From Dolomedes plantarius (taxonomy: Eukaryota; Arthropoda; Arachnida; Araneae; Dolomedidae), in assembly GCA_907164885.2 (NCBI GenBank), contig OU015492.1, positions 190,223,338-190,287,337 on the forward strand: a stretch of 64,000 nucleotides of DNA, in the 5' to 3' direction. Below are positions 34,736 through 46,689 of the stretch, piece after piece. Both the position numbers and the translations under genes were made by a program. Below the pieces are notes generated by a model, which was given only the letters and a program-made list of their open reading frames with translations, did no database searches and was not told the DNA's origin. Position 1 is the stretch's first letter. Each line of letters begins with the position of its first letter.

Positions 34736-36268
34736 TCGCTCATTGTCGATACCCAAGTAATTATAGACCATCTCCTTTTCTATGGATAATCCTAAATTTT
34801 CAAAAACAGGTAGTAGTCCTAAATAGCCAGAATTGAACAACAAAACTGCAATATGAGCTCCTAACAACATAGTCTGCAGTCCAACAAAAGTTTCTTTTGG
34901 CAAAATTGTCCATATCATGTTATTGAAACTCTCATTGTTATTTTGAGTCATACCATGTAAGCATTTTGAGAGGAGTGCTTGATCACATAGACTCATGTAA
35001 GTTGCTTTTATAGTGTTTATGATGGAGTCTGGAAGGCCAGGAGATTTATCAGAAATCTGTTGACCAGCATGCATTGCTCTCTGATACTTGCACCAACTAT
35101 TTGGCCCTACTGGGCACTGTCCATGCATTTTATTTTTATTGTTCGAGCAACAGTGGAAAAATGCTGCTATGACAGCAGACTGCATATTTTGTAGATCTCC
35201 TGTATTGCTACGAATCGCTATACCATAATAATTCTGGAGTTTATCTATAAACTTATCAGTTAATTTTCCTTTACCTCCCAGCCCTTTCTTGTTCTTCTTT
35301 AATTTTCGTAAACGACTGCCAACTCTTTTTTGAACGTGACCAATGCACTCCAATTTTGTAACGGTATTCTTACTATAAATGTCTTTCACGCTCATATAAG
35401 CTTTAGAATCCCCGTCGCCATAGTATTCGGTGTACTGCAGTCCTCGATTTTTCACAGATCTTTCAAATATGCGATATGCACCCACTACCTCCATACTTGC
35501 TGCTGATCCTTTGTGATTCGAGCATATGTGATTTTTATTTGTTTCAATCACTTCATTATTTTGGTCACAAACTCGACAATACTGAGACATGACCTCCAAG
35601 TCTAAAACTTTTCCTGTTATAATAGATATGGCTGACACAGAACCATTTAGGGATGTGTGGCCACGCCGCTGCCAGGTACCGTCTACGGACACACCACAAG
35701 AAATGCTTTTCTTCAGATCCAGAACTTCTCTCGAAGCTTCATTCATGTTATTTTCAGATGCAGCACATACAGCTTCCAGCAGTTGAACTTCATGTCTTCT
35801 AAATGCTGCTTTAGAAATAAAGGGCAAGTTTAGAGTGAACAACAGTTTTTTTCCAGCTGTATAACCCTTTCCAATAAGTCTTAAACCAAGCACTAAGAAA
35901 GAATTTATAGTGTTTTTTTTGTTGTTCTTGGGAGATGAAGAAAAACCGTTTCTATATCCACACTTGCAAACCAAGCAAAAGTTTGAGCAAAGTCCAAATT
36001 TTGTTTCTTCTATCAGCTGCAAGCCAGTTTCAAAACACAGTGGGCAACAGAGCATGGAAAACACAGAAACTAGCGTAGCGATATCGAATAGTCTGTTTCC
36101 TTTCAGACCATTATCTTCATAAACAGTCAACTGTTCCATACCTGAAGGAATTTTTAATTTAGATGAGCTGGCAGTTATCACTTCATCACCATCAACTCGC
36201 TTCGAATTCGTATAACGATTACCATGAAAAGATCTTTTTTTAGATTTTTTCGATCTTACTTTAGGCAT
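34667..36268 (-). CDS. Kolobok-like (Mutator-like domain) transposase, intact
   Basis: An uninterrupted 533-codon frame, the only apparently intact transposase in the window. The ATG at 36268 opens MPKVRSKKSKKRSFHGNRYT with a basic nuclear-localisation-like start. A cysteine cluster at residues 74-103 (CCPLC … CSNFCLVCKCGY) suggests zinc binding, and a second Cys/His cluster sits at 231-252. The likely DDE triad is D196 in GVSVDGTW, D287 in YYGDGDSKAY and E446 in MTQNNNESFNNMIW. The C-terminus is lysine rich (ARKKKKSC). No introns are needed. It lies within matching inverted ends and TTAA duplications, so it may still be mobile. A decayed relative of the last third of this protein is at 51797-52490. 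The Kolobok name is from memory of TTAA target use; the family could also be called Mutator-like. Confidence 0.88.
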   Translation of the reverse strand: MPKVRSKKSKKRSFHGNRYTNSKRVDGDEVITASSSKLKIPSGMEQLTVYEDNGLKGNRLFDIATLVSVFSMLCCPLCFETGLQLIEETKFGLCSNFCLVCKCGYRNGFSSSPKNNKKNTINSFLVLGLRLIGKGYTAGKKLLFTLNLPFISKAAFRRHEVQLLEAVCAASENNMNEASREVLDLKKSISCGVSVDGTWQRRGHTSLNGSVSAISIITGKVLDLEVMSQYCRVCDQNNEVIETNKNHICSNHKGSAASMEVVGAYRIFERSVKNRGLQYTEYYGDGDSKAYMSVKDIYSKNTVTKLECIGHVQKRVGSRLRKLKKNKKGLGGKGKLTDKFIDKLQNYYGIAIRSNTGDLQNMQSAVIAAFFHCCSNNKNKMHGQCPVGPNSWCKYQRAMHAGQQISDKSPGLPDSIINTIKATYMSLCDQALLSKCLHGMTQNNNESFNNMIWTILPKETFVGLQTMLLGAHIAVLLFNSGYLGLLPVFENLGLSIEKEMVYNYLGIDNERIINSKRRSLPSAKIARKKKKSC

Positions 36269-36823
36269 TTTGAAATAAAGTATTCGAAATAAACAAGTTT
36301 AAAAAGAATTTAAATACAAAAGCAGTGAAGATCAATGTAAAATATAATCAAAACTGAAGCGTAGAATAAAGCGTCGAACAAGCATGAAAGAATGTAAACA
36401 AGCATTGCTAAATCACCGTTGTTGCCATTTTATGAAAAACAAAGTGAGAAAAAACTGTTGCCAGGTGCAAATAAATGAATCCAGATTTTAAAATTATAAG
36501 ATTTATTGATAATTGAATATAAACAGAGTACAAAAACGCTAAAAAACGGTGTTGTTTACATATCTGCTGGCCCTTTAAATGCTACTTCCGGTTTTGAAAC
36601 TATCACTTCCGGTTTACTAAATTGGCTATAACTTCTGTTCTAATTATCATAGAAACAAAATTAAGACGGTTTTGGATTCCCAAAAGAATGCCCTATAACA
36701 TAAAATAATAATAAAAATTTCGACATTTTGACCAAAAATCGGCATTCTAACGTAGGCAGTCCCCTTAAATTTTTATTTCTCTTGTGTCCTTCTTTTTCTG
36801 TTTGGCAGAAAATTAGCAGTTAA

Positions 36824-37021
36824 CTAGTTGGTACCCGTCAAAACATGACGGCTAGATAGTAAATAAATGTACTAATACACAAATTATACTCAACACACCA
36901 TTGCCAAATGTTCAAAACCATAATAATGTGCAGAAACGAAATAATGCTGATTTAATTAATGTTAAACGAATTAATTTGAAGCAAAACATTTTAAGCGGCC
37001 TCGTGCCGAGTGAGTATCTAG
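36824..37021 (-). mobile_element. Helitron 3' remnant at unit B/C junction
   Basis: Same 3'-end remnant as at 26245, with identical breakpoint. It was duplicated as part of the unit and is not an independent insertion. Confidence 0.82.
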
Positions 37022-37636
37022 TTTTACAGTTTGAAAAAGCGGGAAAAAACCAACTGTCTTAAAAGCTTTCTAGAATTTGCCGATCATAAATGAACTTCTA
37101 TTAACGTTTTAATCTCTTTCAAGTTAAGTTTCGGGGGGGGGGGGGACAGGGGCACGTGCCCCCCCCAATGCTTATGTAGACAACAACTGGTATTAAATAC
37201 TTTAGTAAGTATCACTGTGAGTTTTATTCAAATTAAAGTAATGTGAGGCATAAAGTAATGTGAGAATAGTAATGGCAACAGTACGAACATTTGCTAAACC
37301 GTTTAATCCAGTCCTAAAAACGTCATTAATCCGAAGACAACGCATTCTATTCTGAATAATATCATTCTATTCTGAATAATATCAACCGTGCAGATAAGTT
37401 TCATCTATACTTATAGTACTTCAGAACCTCAATAGATGGCAGCAATATGAATTTTACTCAGAAAATTGAGGATATTGCGTTCGAAATCTGGCCATAAATC
37501 GATCTATTAAACTCTCTTTTTTTATCATAACTTGCAAAGTGTAATCTGCAAAATAATTAAATGCTAACATAAAATTGTTTTACTTCCCTTTAACATGGAG
37601 GCAATGCTTATGAAGCTAGCACAGTTACTACCACTC

Positions 37637-37935
37637 GCCGGGAATGGTGGCGCATTCCTGTAATAAGGCTACCTGGAGGCTTGGGCTGATGGACGGCGTG
37701 AGGTTGGGAGTTCTGCCCTCTACTGGCCTATGCCGAACAGGCGTCCGCACTAAGCTCGATGTCGATATGGTGGAGCCGGGGTAGCCTGGAGCCACCAGGT
37801 CGTCTAAGGAGGAGTGAACCGGCTCAGGGCGGAAACGCAGCAGGCAGCAGCTCCCGCACCTTGCAGTAGTGGGATAGCGCTTGTGAATAAGCAGTATCGG
37901 GCAGCCCAACTAAAACCGCCGAACTCAGTTCTTTT
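37637..37935 (+). ncRNA. 7SL: 7SL (SRP) RNA gene, copy C
   Basis: Full-length copy. Differences from copy B include CCTGTAATAAGG for CCTGTAATCCGG in the Alu domain, GTGGAGCC for GTGGATCC in helix 6 (creating tandem A·G/G·A mismatches) and CAGCAGCTCCCG for CAGAAGCTCCCG after helix 8. The GTAG tetraloop, GGAAACG..AGCAGG block and TTTT terminator (37932-37935) are kept. The Alu-domain change would weaken a stem, so this may be a variant or a young pseudogene. Confidence 0.88.
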
Positions 37936-38042
37936 AAGTTTTTTCCCCCACAAAATTCGAACACAATGAAAATTTTAATTATTTCAATGAATTTATCAAA
38001 TGATTTTATCTACGTCGAAACGTATTCCCATTTTTTTTAAAT

Positions 38043-38089
<47 letters not shown>

Positions 38090-40192
38090 AATGTGGTTTG
38101 TTTATATTTGTTTAAATAAAAACAAATTTGTTCCTAGAAAAGTATTATGCCTCATATGAGAATAGTATTTATCAACAGCAAATTCAATTGTAAATTTGTT
38201 AAAAAGAAAAAAAAATAGAAATAGAAATCAGGTATGCTATCTAATTTTTTTCTAAAGACTTACATATGATTAAATTAAATTTTCATTTGTCAAAATTCAG
38301 AATAGATTCTAGACAATTTCTGTTTCAGAAATTTTGAACATATAGCTATTGAAGACTAAAGACTCTTTCTGTGCTTCATTATATTACCCCAATTCTTTTA
38401 CCCGTATAACAACCAAAATGTTATCAAAATGTTGGAGATCACAAGATGTCATCATATTTGACACTGCTTCGTCAAGAAACAAATTTTCTCCGCCCAGTCA
38501 ACTCTAAACTACGAACTCCCCGAGTCTACCTCCCAATCTGATGATAGTTGTGCTCTGAACATTATTATAAACTATAACAAAATTGTTATAGATATCGACT
38601 GCCATTTATTAGCGATGTCCTAATCCTGGTATAAAAATATGAATAATAGAACTGTAGCATTTATTTTTACCTGGAAATAAAATAGTTCCTGGAAAGAGGA
38701 TTGTAAAACTATTATCTGAAAAATTAAATTTGCTGCACTGCTACGGTAAATTAAAAATGTATACTGTGAATCGCCATTCAGGCATATACCCGATAAATTG
38801 TCATAATTCCGAAAAGATTACTGCTGACATCTATTGGCGAAATCCGACATTGCTGGAAAATATCATTTTCTAATTTCGTAGGATAAAGCAATGGTGCGAA
38901 AACTGTGGGTCGCGATTCACAGAGCGGTCGTGAAAAAAATTGAAGAGGTCGCGAATTGTCTAAATTAAATTTATATCATACTGAATTATATAATTAAAAC
39001 TCTTGCTCTAATCTTTCTATAATTGTATATGTTTTATATTTTATATACGTTGACAATTTATGATGTTGTTAAATAAGGTGTCAAACAGTCTTACATGATT
39101 ACTCTGCCTCCATTCGCCGTTACCTATATGTACGAGACTAGGTTTTTAAAAATAATAGATACAAAACCAAATAACGATTATATGACAGTAGTATTCTGAA
39201 ATGTTTCACCAAGTTCGGAAAAATACTAGCTAAGGTCCCTTCTAATTAATTTTTTCTAGTTTAGTTTTGTAGAGATAAATGAAGTTTGTAATGTTTTAAT
39301 ATGAATCTTAGAATCTTGAAATCATGTTCTTTTTTAATTTTTATTTTTGTTAATTTTTACCGAAATGAAATACAAACACTTATGAATATTTTTAATACAA
39401 AGTTTTAGTCACATGAGGTTTAACAAAAAACAAGTGTAGATGCAAGGAAGACTTTTTTTATTGTTATTATGCAATGTAAATGTAGATCCAAATTTTACAG
39501 TTCTCTGATTTTTTAAATAGTTTCTCAAAATTTGCTTATTTCGATTTTCTAGTCTTTAGTTAACTTTTTCCTCATTAAAAAAAATAATAATATAAAATAA
39601 AATGTTTTTACCGAAGCAGCATAAAGAGAAGAATTTATTTCTATTTAATAGATATTTTTTATAAAACTTTAAATTCTATTCAATGAAGAGAGAGAGTTTA
39701 GAAGACGGGAATTTGAAAACGTCTGTGTTCAGTTTAAAGTACTGTTCAGACATTGGCAAACAACTTTTAAGAAGTGCTGAAATAAACGCAGTTTTTCATT
39801 ATAATTCCGCCACATAAAAATGTTTCAGTTTTCAATATAAATAAAAAGTCTTGCTAAAAGTAAATATAATAAAGTAAAATTAATCTAATAAAACTTAAAT
39901 TTAACTAAAAACATTAAATTATGCAGTTGTTTGTTCAATAAATATTGTAGTGGAGAGATGAATCACAGTCTTCTGATAAAAATTCGCTTCAGAGAAAAAA
40001 TACTATCCCGTGGTTCTATAGTATGTAATCTGTTATTTCTAACGCAATCGGCACTTAGTCTATAACGGAAGTCACTTATCCACCCCGTGAATTTGTAGGT
40101 TTCTTTATTATGGGAGCACCATATAGTAGGTGAGCCATCATAGCTCCCTAAATTGATAGTATAGAGTTTCAAAATCTTGTGTGATTTCGCAA

Positions 40193-40270
40193 CCGGCTCA
40201 GTGTACGCAGCAGGCAGAAGCTGCCGCTCCTTGAAGTAGTGGGATAGCACTTGTGAATAAGCAGTATTGG
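40193..40270 (+). pseudogene. 7SL 3' fragment in unit C
   Basis: Same remnant as at 25709, with the same abrupt start after GTGTGATTTCGCAA. Confidence 0.83.
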
Positions 40271-40728
40271 AAATCAGTTCTTGTAACTTTTTTCCCCACG
40301 TAAGTCTAACACTATGAAAAATGAAATTACGTTAATGAAAAATTTTAAATTGAATCAAATTAGTATATTACTCTAATTTATTTCTGTCTGTTAAAAATAC
40401 CACCTCACTTAATAATAATTATTCTTCTAACAGCTTTTTTTCTAAAAAGAAATACTATAATTCCGAATAGAATGCGTTTTCTACGGATTTAAAAAGTTTG
40501 AATGACTGGATAAAAGTGTTTTAGTAAATGTCCATGTTATTGCCATTAGTATACTTCACGTTATTTCATTTTTTCTAATAATGAGGGTGATACCCCCTCA
40601 AATATTATATGCCAGTTGTTGTCTACGCATTTGAATGCATATCGTACAACATTTGGTTGTTGTGTCTTGTTAAATTTTTATTTCTCTTGTGTCCTTCTTT
40701 TTCTGTTTGGCAGAAAATTAACAGTTAA

Positions 40729-40925
40729 CTAGTTGGAACCCGTCAAAACATGACGGCTAGATAGTAAATAAATGTACTAATACACAAATTATACGCAACA
40801 CACCATTGCCAAATGTTCAAAACCATAATAATGCGCAGAAACGAAATAATGCTGATTTAATTAATGTTAAACGAATTAATTTGAAGCAAAACATTTTAAG
40901 CGGCCTCGTGCCGAGTGAGTATCTA
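40729..40925 (-). mobile_element. Helitron 3' remnant at unit C/D junction
   Basis: Same deletion breakpoint (GAGTATCTA joined to GTTTTACAG) as the remnants at 26245 and 36824. Confidence 0.8.
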
Positions 40926-41535
40926 GTTTTACAGTTTGAAAAAGCGGGAAAAAACCAACTGTCTTAAAAGCTTTCTAGAATTTACCGATCATAAATGAAC
41001 TTCTATTAACGTTTTAATCTATTTCAAGTTAAGTTGCGGGGGGGGGACAGGAGCACGTACCCCCCAATGCTTATGTAGACAACAACTGGTATTAAATACT
41101 TTAGTAAGTATCACTGTGAGTTTTATTCAAATTAAAGTAATGTGAGGCATAAAGTAATGTGAGAATAGTAATGGCAACAGTACGAACATTTGCTAAACCG
41201 TTTAATCCAGTCCTAAAAACGTCATTAATCCGAAGACAACGCATTCTATTCTGAATAATATCATTCTATTCTGAATAATATCAACCGTGCAGATAAGTTT
41301 CATCTATACTTATAGTACTTCAGTACCTCAATAGATGGCAGCAATATGAATTTTACTCAGAAGTTTGAGGATATTGCATTCGAAATCTGGCCATAAATCG
41401 ATCTATTAAATTCTCTTTTTTTATCATAACTTGCAAAGTGTAATCTGCAAAATAATTAAATGCTAACATAAAATTGTTTTACTTCCCTTTAACATGGAGG
41501 CAATGCTTATGAAGCTAGCACAGTTACTACCACTC

Positions 41536-41834
41536 GCCGGGAATGGTGGCGAATTCCTGTAATCCGGCTACCTGGAGGCTTGGGCTGATGGACGGCGTGA
41601 GGTTGGGAGTTCTGCCCTCTACTGGCCTATGCCGAACAGGCGTCCGCACTAAGCTCGATGTCGATATGGTGGAGCCGGGGTAACCTGGAGCCACCAGGTC
41701 GCCTAAGGAGGAGTGAACCGGCTCAGGGCGGAAACGCAGCAGGCAGAAGCTCCCGCACCTTGCAGTAGTGGGATAGCGCTTGTGAATAAGCAGTATTGGG
41801 CAGCCCAACTAAAACCGCCGAACTCAGTTCTTTT
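41536..41834 (+). ncRNA. 7SL: 7SL (SRP) RNA gene, copy D1
   Basis: Full-length. The helix 6 tetraloop is GTAA, different from GTAG in copies A-C but still a GNAR loop. One Alu-domain base differs (GAATTCC for GCATTCC), and the S domain has GGTCGCC for GGTCGTC, the human-like state. Helix 8 is intact. Terminator TTTT is at 41831-41834. With copy B it is among the better preserved copies. Confidence 0.9.
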
Positions 41835-42325
41835 AAGTTTTTTCCCCCACAAAATTCGAACACAATGAAAATTTTAATTATTTCAATGAATTTATCAAAT
41901 GATTTTATCTACGTCGAAACGTATTCCCATTTTTTTTAAATAAAATTTTATATATATATATACACACAAATGTGGTTTGTTTATATTTGTTTAAATAAAA
42001 ACAAATTTGTTCCTAGAAAAGTATTATGCCTCATATGAGAATAGTATTTATCAACAGCAAATTCAATATCAACCGTGCAGATAAGTTTCATCTATACTTC
42101 TAGTACTTCAGTACCTCAATAGATGGCAGCAATATGAATTTTACTCAGAAGTTTGTGGATATTACGTTCGAAATCTGGCCATAAAATGATCTATTAGGCT
42201 CTCTTTTTTTTAATCATAACTTGCAAAGTGTAATCTGCAAAATAAATAAATGCTAACATAAAATTGTTTTACTTCCCTTTAGCATGGAGGCAATGCTTAT
42301 GAAGCTAGCAGAGTTACTAACACTC

Positions 42326-42624
42326 GCCGGGAATGGTGGCGCATTCCTGTAATCCGGCTACATGGAGGCTTGGGCTGATGGACGGCGTGAGGTTGGGAGT
42401 TCTGCCCTCTACTGGCTTATGCCGATCAGTAGTCCAAACTAAGCTCGATGTCGATATGGTGGAGCCGGGGTAGCCTGGAGCCACCAGGTCGTCTAAGGAG
42501 GAGCGAACATGCTCAGGGCGGAAACGCAGCAGGCAGAAGCTCCCGCACCTTGCAGTAGTGGGATAGCGCTTGTGAATAAGCAGTATTGGGCAGCCCAACT
42601 AAAACCGTCGAACTCAGTTCTTTT
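42326..42624 (+). ncRNA. 7SL: 7SL (SRP) RNA copy D2, probably decayed
   Basis: Second gene in unit D, produced by the local 787 bp duplication. It has more changes than the others: GCTACATGG in the Alu domain, CAGTAGTCCAAAC where the others have CAGGCGTCCGCAC (a strongly conserved 7SL segment), and GAACATGCTC for GAACCGGCTC at the base of helix 8. GTAG and GGAAACG..AGCAGG remain. It is likely a pseudogene, although the length and terminator (42621-42624) are complete. Confidence 0.8.
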
Positions 42625-42729
42625 AAGTTTTTTTCCCGCAAAATTCGAACACAATGAAAATTTCAATTATTTCAATGAATTTATCAAATGATTTTATCTA
42701 CGTCGAAACGTATTCCCGCTTTTTTAAAC

Positions 42730-42937
<208 letters not shown>

Positions 42938-43980
42938 AATGTGGTTTGTTTATATTTGTTTAAATAAAGACAAATTTGTTCCTAGAAAAGTAGTACGCCT
43001 CATATGAGAATAGCATTTATCAACAACAAATTCAATTGTAAATTTTTAAAATATAAAAAAAAGAGTGACAGAAATCAGATATGCCTAACAAGGATTTGCA
43101 TTTTTATATATATGTATATATATGTATAAATATATACACACACACACACACAAATGAAATTTGTTTATACCTGTTTAAAATATAATATATATATTTTTTC
43201 ATGAAAAAGTAGTATGCCTCATATAAGTAAGGCAGTAATCTACTGCAAATTCAATTGTAAATTTGTTAAACAGAAAAAAAAAATAGAAATAGAAATCAGA
43301 TATGCTATCTAATTTTTTTCTAAAAACTTAAATTTGATTAAATTAAATTTTTCAGTTGTCAAAATTCAGAATAGATTCTAGACAATTTCAGTTTCAGGAG
43401 TTTTGAACATATAGCTATTGAAGACTAGAGACTCCTTCTGTGCTTCATTATATTTCCCCAATTCTTTTACCCGTATAACAACCAAAATGTCATCAAAATG
43501 TTGGAGATCACAAGATGTCATCACATTTGACACTGCTTCGTCAAAAAACAAATTTTCTCCGCACAGTCAACGCTAAACTAAGGACTCCCCGAGTCTACCT
43601 CCCAATCTGATGATAGTTGTGCTCTGAACATTATTATAAACTATAGCGAGAATCTTAAAGATATCGGCTGTCATTTATTAGCGATGTCCTAAGCCTGGTA
43701 TAAAAATGTGAATTATGGAACTGCGGCATTTATTTTTACCTGGAAAAAAAATAGTTCCTGGAGAGAGGATTGAAAAATTATTATGTGAAAAATTAAATTT
43801 GTTGCACTGTTACGGTAAATTAAAAATTTATACTCTGAATCGCCATTGAGGCATATACCCGACAATTTGTCATAATTTCAAATAGATTACTGCTGCCATC
43901 TATTGGCGAAATCCTACAATGCTTGAAAATAACTTTATCTGAATTCGTACAATAAAGCAATGGTGCGAAAACTGTGGGTC

Positions 43981-44045
43981 GCAGTATTGGACAGCCCAAC
44001 TAAAACAATCGAACTCAGTTCTTTTAAGTTTTTTTCCCCACAAAA
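43981..44045 (+). pseudogene. 7SL tail fragment at a recombination junction
   Basis: GCAGTATTGGACAGCCCAAC followed by the usual 3' flank (AACTCAGTTCTTTTAAG) is fused directly to GAAAACTGTGGGTCGC, a block that in other units lies 1.3 kb away from any 7SL sequence. It marks an internal deletion or unequal exchange. Confidence 0.78.
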
Positions 44046-44119
44046 TTAGAACACAATGAGAATTTTTAACTATTTCATTAAAATTATCAAATGATCTACA
44101 TCGAAACGAATTCTCGAAT

Positions 44120-44343
44120 TTTTTTAACTAAAACTAATATTGTCAGTTTCGTCTGCGAACTTACGCGTGAACAAGCTACGTGAAACTGACCGTGGGAGAA
44201 ACAATTTTTTCTTGCATCTAAGCCAGCATATTTTAAAGTTTGGCACCCCTACACTATAAGAAAAATCACCATTCAAAATTTCAGCCCTTTAGGTCGAGCT
44301 GTTTTGTCTGTGCGTTATCTGTCAGTCAGTCACGGAACTGTTT

Positions 44344-44405
<62 letters not shown>
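44120..44405 (-). mobile_element. Helitron 5' fragment
   Basis: On the minus strand, after an AT tract, it reads TATATAAAACAGTTCCGTG followed by GACTGACTGACAG and GGGCTGAAATTTTGAATGG. These are the opening motifs of the 951-1735 Helitron family. No 3' terminus is found, so it is truncated. Confidence 0.7.
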
Positions 44406-44407
<2 letters not shown>

Positions 44408-44420
44408 TAGATAGATAGAT
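44348..44420. repeat. (TA)n with (ATAG)n
   Basis: About 57 bp of TA followed by four ATAG units, at the 5' end of the Helitron fragment. Confidence 0.93.
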
Positions 44421-46132
44421 ATAGATATAGATATATATATACATACACACACAAATGGTGTTTGTTTATATTTGTATAAAATAAAACAAATTTTTTCTTA
44501 AAAAAAGTAGTATGCCTCATATGAGGATAGCAGTTATCAACTACAAATTCAATTGTAAATTTGTTAAATAGAAAAAAAAAAGATAAATAGAAATCAGATA
44601 TGCTATGTAATGTTTTTTATTTAAAAAAATACAAATGATTAAATTAAATTTTTCAGTTGTCAAAATTCAGAATGGTTTCTAGACAGTTTCTGCTTCAGGG
44701 GTTTTGGACATAGAGGTATTGAAGACTAGAGACTCCTTCATTTATTACCCCAATTCTTTAACTCCCATAACAGCCAAAATGCCATCAAAATGTTGGAGAT
44801 CACAAAATACCATTACATTTGATACTGATTCGTCAAAAAAAAAATTCTTCCTCCCAGTCAACGTTAGACTAAGTTCTCTCCGTGTATAATTAAAACTCTT
44901 GCCCCAATCTTTCTATAATTGTATATGTTTTATATTTTATATACTTTGACAATTTATGATGTTGTTAAATAAGGTGTCAAACAGTCTTACATGATTACTC
45001 TGCCTTCATTCGCTTTTACCTATATGTACGAGACTAGGTTTTCAAAATTAATAGATACAAAGTTAAATAACGATGATATGAGAGAAGTATTCTGAAATGT
45101 TTCACCAAGTACTAAAAAATACTAGCTAAGGTCCCTTCTAATTAATTTTTTCTATTTTAGTTTTGTAGAGATAAATGAAGTTTGTAATGTTTTAATATGA
45201 AACTTATAATCATCAAATCATGTTCTGTTTTAATTTTTTATTTTTGCTAATTTTTAACGAAATGAAATACAGATACTTATGAATATTTTAAATATAAATT
45301 TTTAGCCAGATGATATTTGACAAAAAACAAGTGTAGATGAAAGGAAGACTTTTTTATTGTTATTATGCAATGTAAATGTAGATCCGAATTTTACAGTTCT
45401 CTGATTTTTTAAATAGTTTCTCAAAATTTGCTTATTTCAATTTTCTAGTCTTTAGTTAACTTTATCCTCATTAAAAAAAATAATAAAATGAAATAAAATT
45501 TTATTTCCGAAACAGCATAAAGGGAAGAATTTATTTCTATTTAATAGATAATTTTTTATAAATTATCTCTTAAATAATTTATAAAAAATTCTTTAATAGA
45601 TATTCTTTAAATTCTATTCAATGAAGAGAGAGAGTTTAGAAGACGGGAATTTTGAAAACGGCTGTGTTCAGTTTAAAGTACTGTTCAGACATTGGCAAAC
45701 AACTTTTAAGAAGTACTGAAATAAACACAGTTTTTCATTATAATTCCGCCACATAAAAATGTTTTAGTTTTCAATATAAATAAAAAGTCTTGCTAAAAGT
45801 GAATATAATAAAGTAAAATTAGTCTAATAAAACTTAAATTTAAATTAAAAACATTATATTATGCAGTTATTTGTTCAATAAATATTTTAGTGGAGAGATG
45901 AATCACAGTCTTCTGAAAAAAATTCGCCTCAGAGAAAAAATACTATCCTGTGGTTCCATAGTATGTAATCTGTTCTTTCTAACGCAATCGGCACTTAGTC
46001 TATAACGGAAGTCACTTATCCACCCCGTGAATTTGTAGGTTTCTTTATTATGGGAGCACCATAAAGTAGGTGAGCCGTCATAGCTCCCTAAATTGATAGT
46101 ATAGAGTTTCAAAATCTTGTGTGATTTCGCAT

Positions 46133-46230
46133 CCGGCTCAGTGCACGCAGCAGGCAGAAGCTCCCGCATCTTGCAGAAGTGGGATAGCACTTGTGAATAA
46201 GCAGTATTGGGTAGCCCAGCTTAAGCCGTC
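46133..46230 (+). pseudogene. 7SL 3' fragment in unit D
   Basis: Longer and closer to the true gene than its counterparts in A-C: it has AGCTCCCGC and continues through GGGTAGCCCAGC. This suggests that the fragment is an older 7SL copy that lost its 5' part before the array expanded. Confidence 0.83.
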
Positions 46231-46689
46231 GAAATCAGTTCTTGAAACTTTTTTTCCTCACGTAAGTCTAACACTATGAAAAATAAAATTACGTTAATGA
46301 AAAATTTTAAATTAAATCAAATTATATATTACTCTAATTTCTTTTTGTCTGTTAAAAATACCACCTCACCTAAGAATAGTCATTCTTCTAACAGCTTTTT
46401 TTTCTAAAGTGAAATACTATAATTCAAAATAGAATGCGTTTTCTACGGATTTAAGAAGTTTGAATGACTGGATAAAAGTGTTTTAGTAAATGTCCATGTT
46501 GTTGCCATTAGTATACTTCACGTTATTTCGTTTTTCTAATAATCACTGTGATACCCCCTCAAATATTACATGCCAGTTGTTGTCTACGCATTTGAATGCA
46601 TATCGTAGAACATTTGGTTGTTGTGTCTTGTTAAATTTTTATTTCTCTTGTGTCCTTCCTTTTCTGTTTGGCAGAAAATTAACAGTTTA

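Larger units (their letters stand above)
32872..36764 (-). mobile_element. Kolobok-like TTAA transposon, 3893 bp
   Basis: Inverted ends GGGGACTGCCTACGTT lie between two TTAA (32868-32871 and 36765-36768). Units A, C and D have a single TTAA at the same place. TTAA duplications occur in piggyBac and Kolobok; the transposase inside is not piggyBac but belongs to the 'Mutator-like transposase domain' type that I associate with Kolobok. The right 500 bp is non-coding and the left 1.7 kb is a threefold tandem repeat. Confidence 0.85.
26319..36897 (+). repeat. 7SL tandem repeat unit B with two insertions
   Basis: Same unit as A and C but 10579 bp long. The excess is accounted for by the hAT element at 29577-32356 and the Kolobok-like element at 32872-36764, each with its target duplication. 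Removing both leaves ~3.9 kb. Units A and C show the uninterrupted sites, so both insertions came after the amplification. Confidence 0.93.
36898..40802 (+). repeat. 7SL tandem repeat unit C (3905 bp)
   Basis: Uninterrupted unit close to A. A 25 bp direct duplication (CATTCTATTCTGAATAATAT, twice at 37344-37382) is shared with unit D (41243-41281) but absent from A and B, which links C and D. Confidence 0.93.

Noticed and set aside
34667..36268. piggyBac identity because of the TTAA duplication
   Set aside because: The protein lacks piggyBac DDD motifs and matches the Mutator-like/Kolobok type instead.
23153..42624. 7SL-derived SINE (Alu-like) explanation for the copies
   Set aside because: Several kilobases of flank are duplicated with each copy, there are no poly-A tails and no target duplications around the RNA, so retroposition does not fit.
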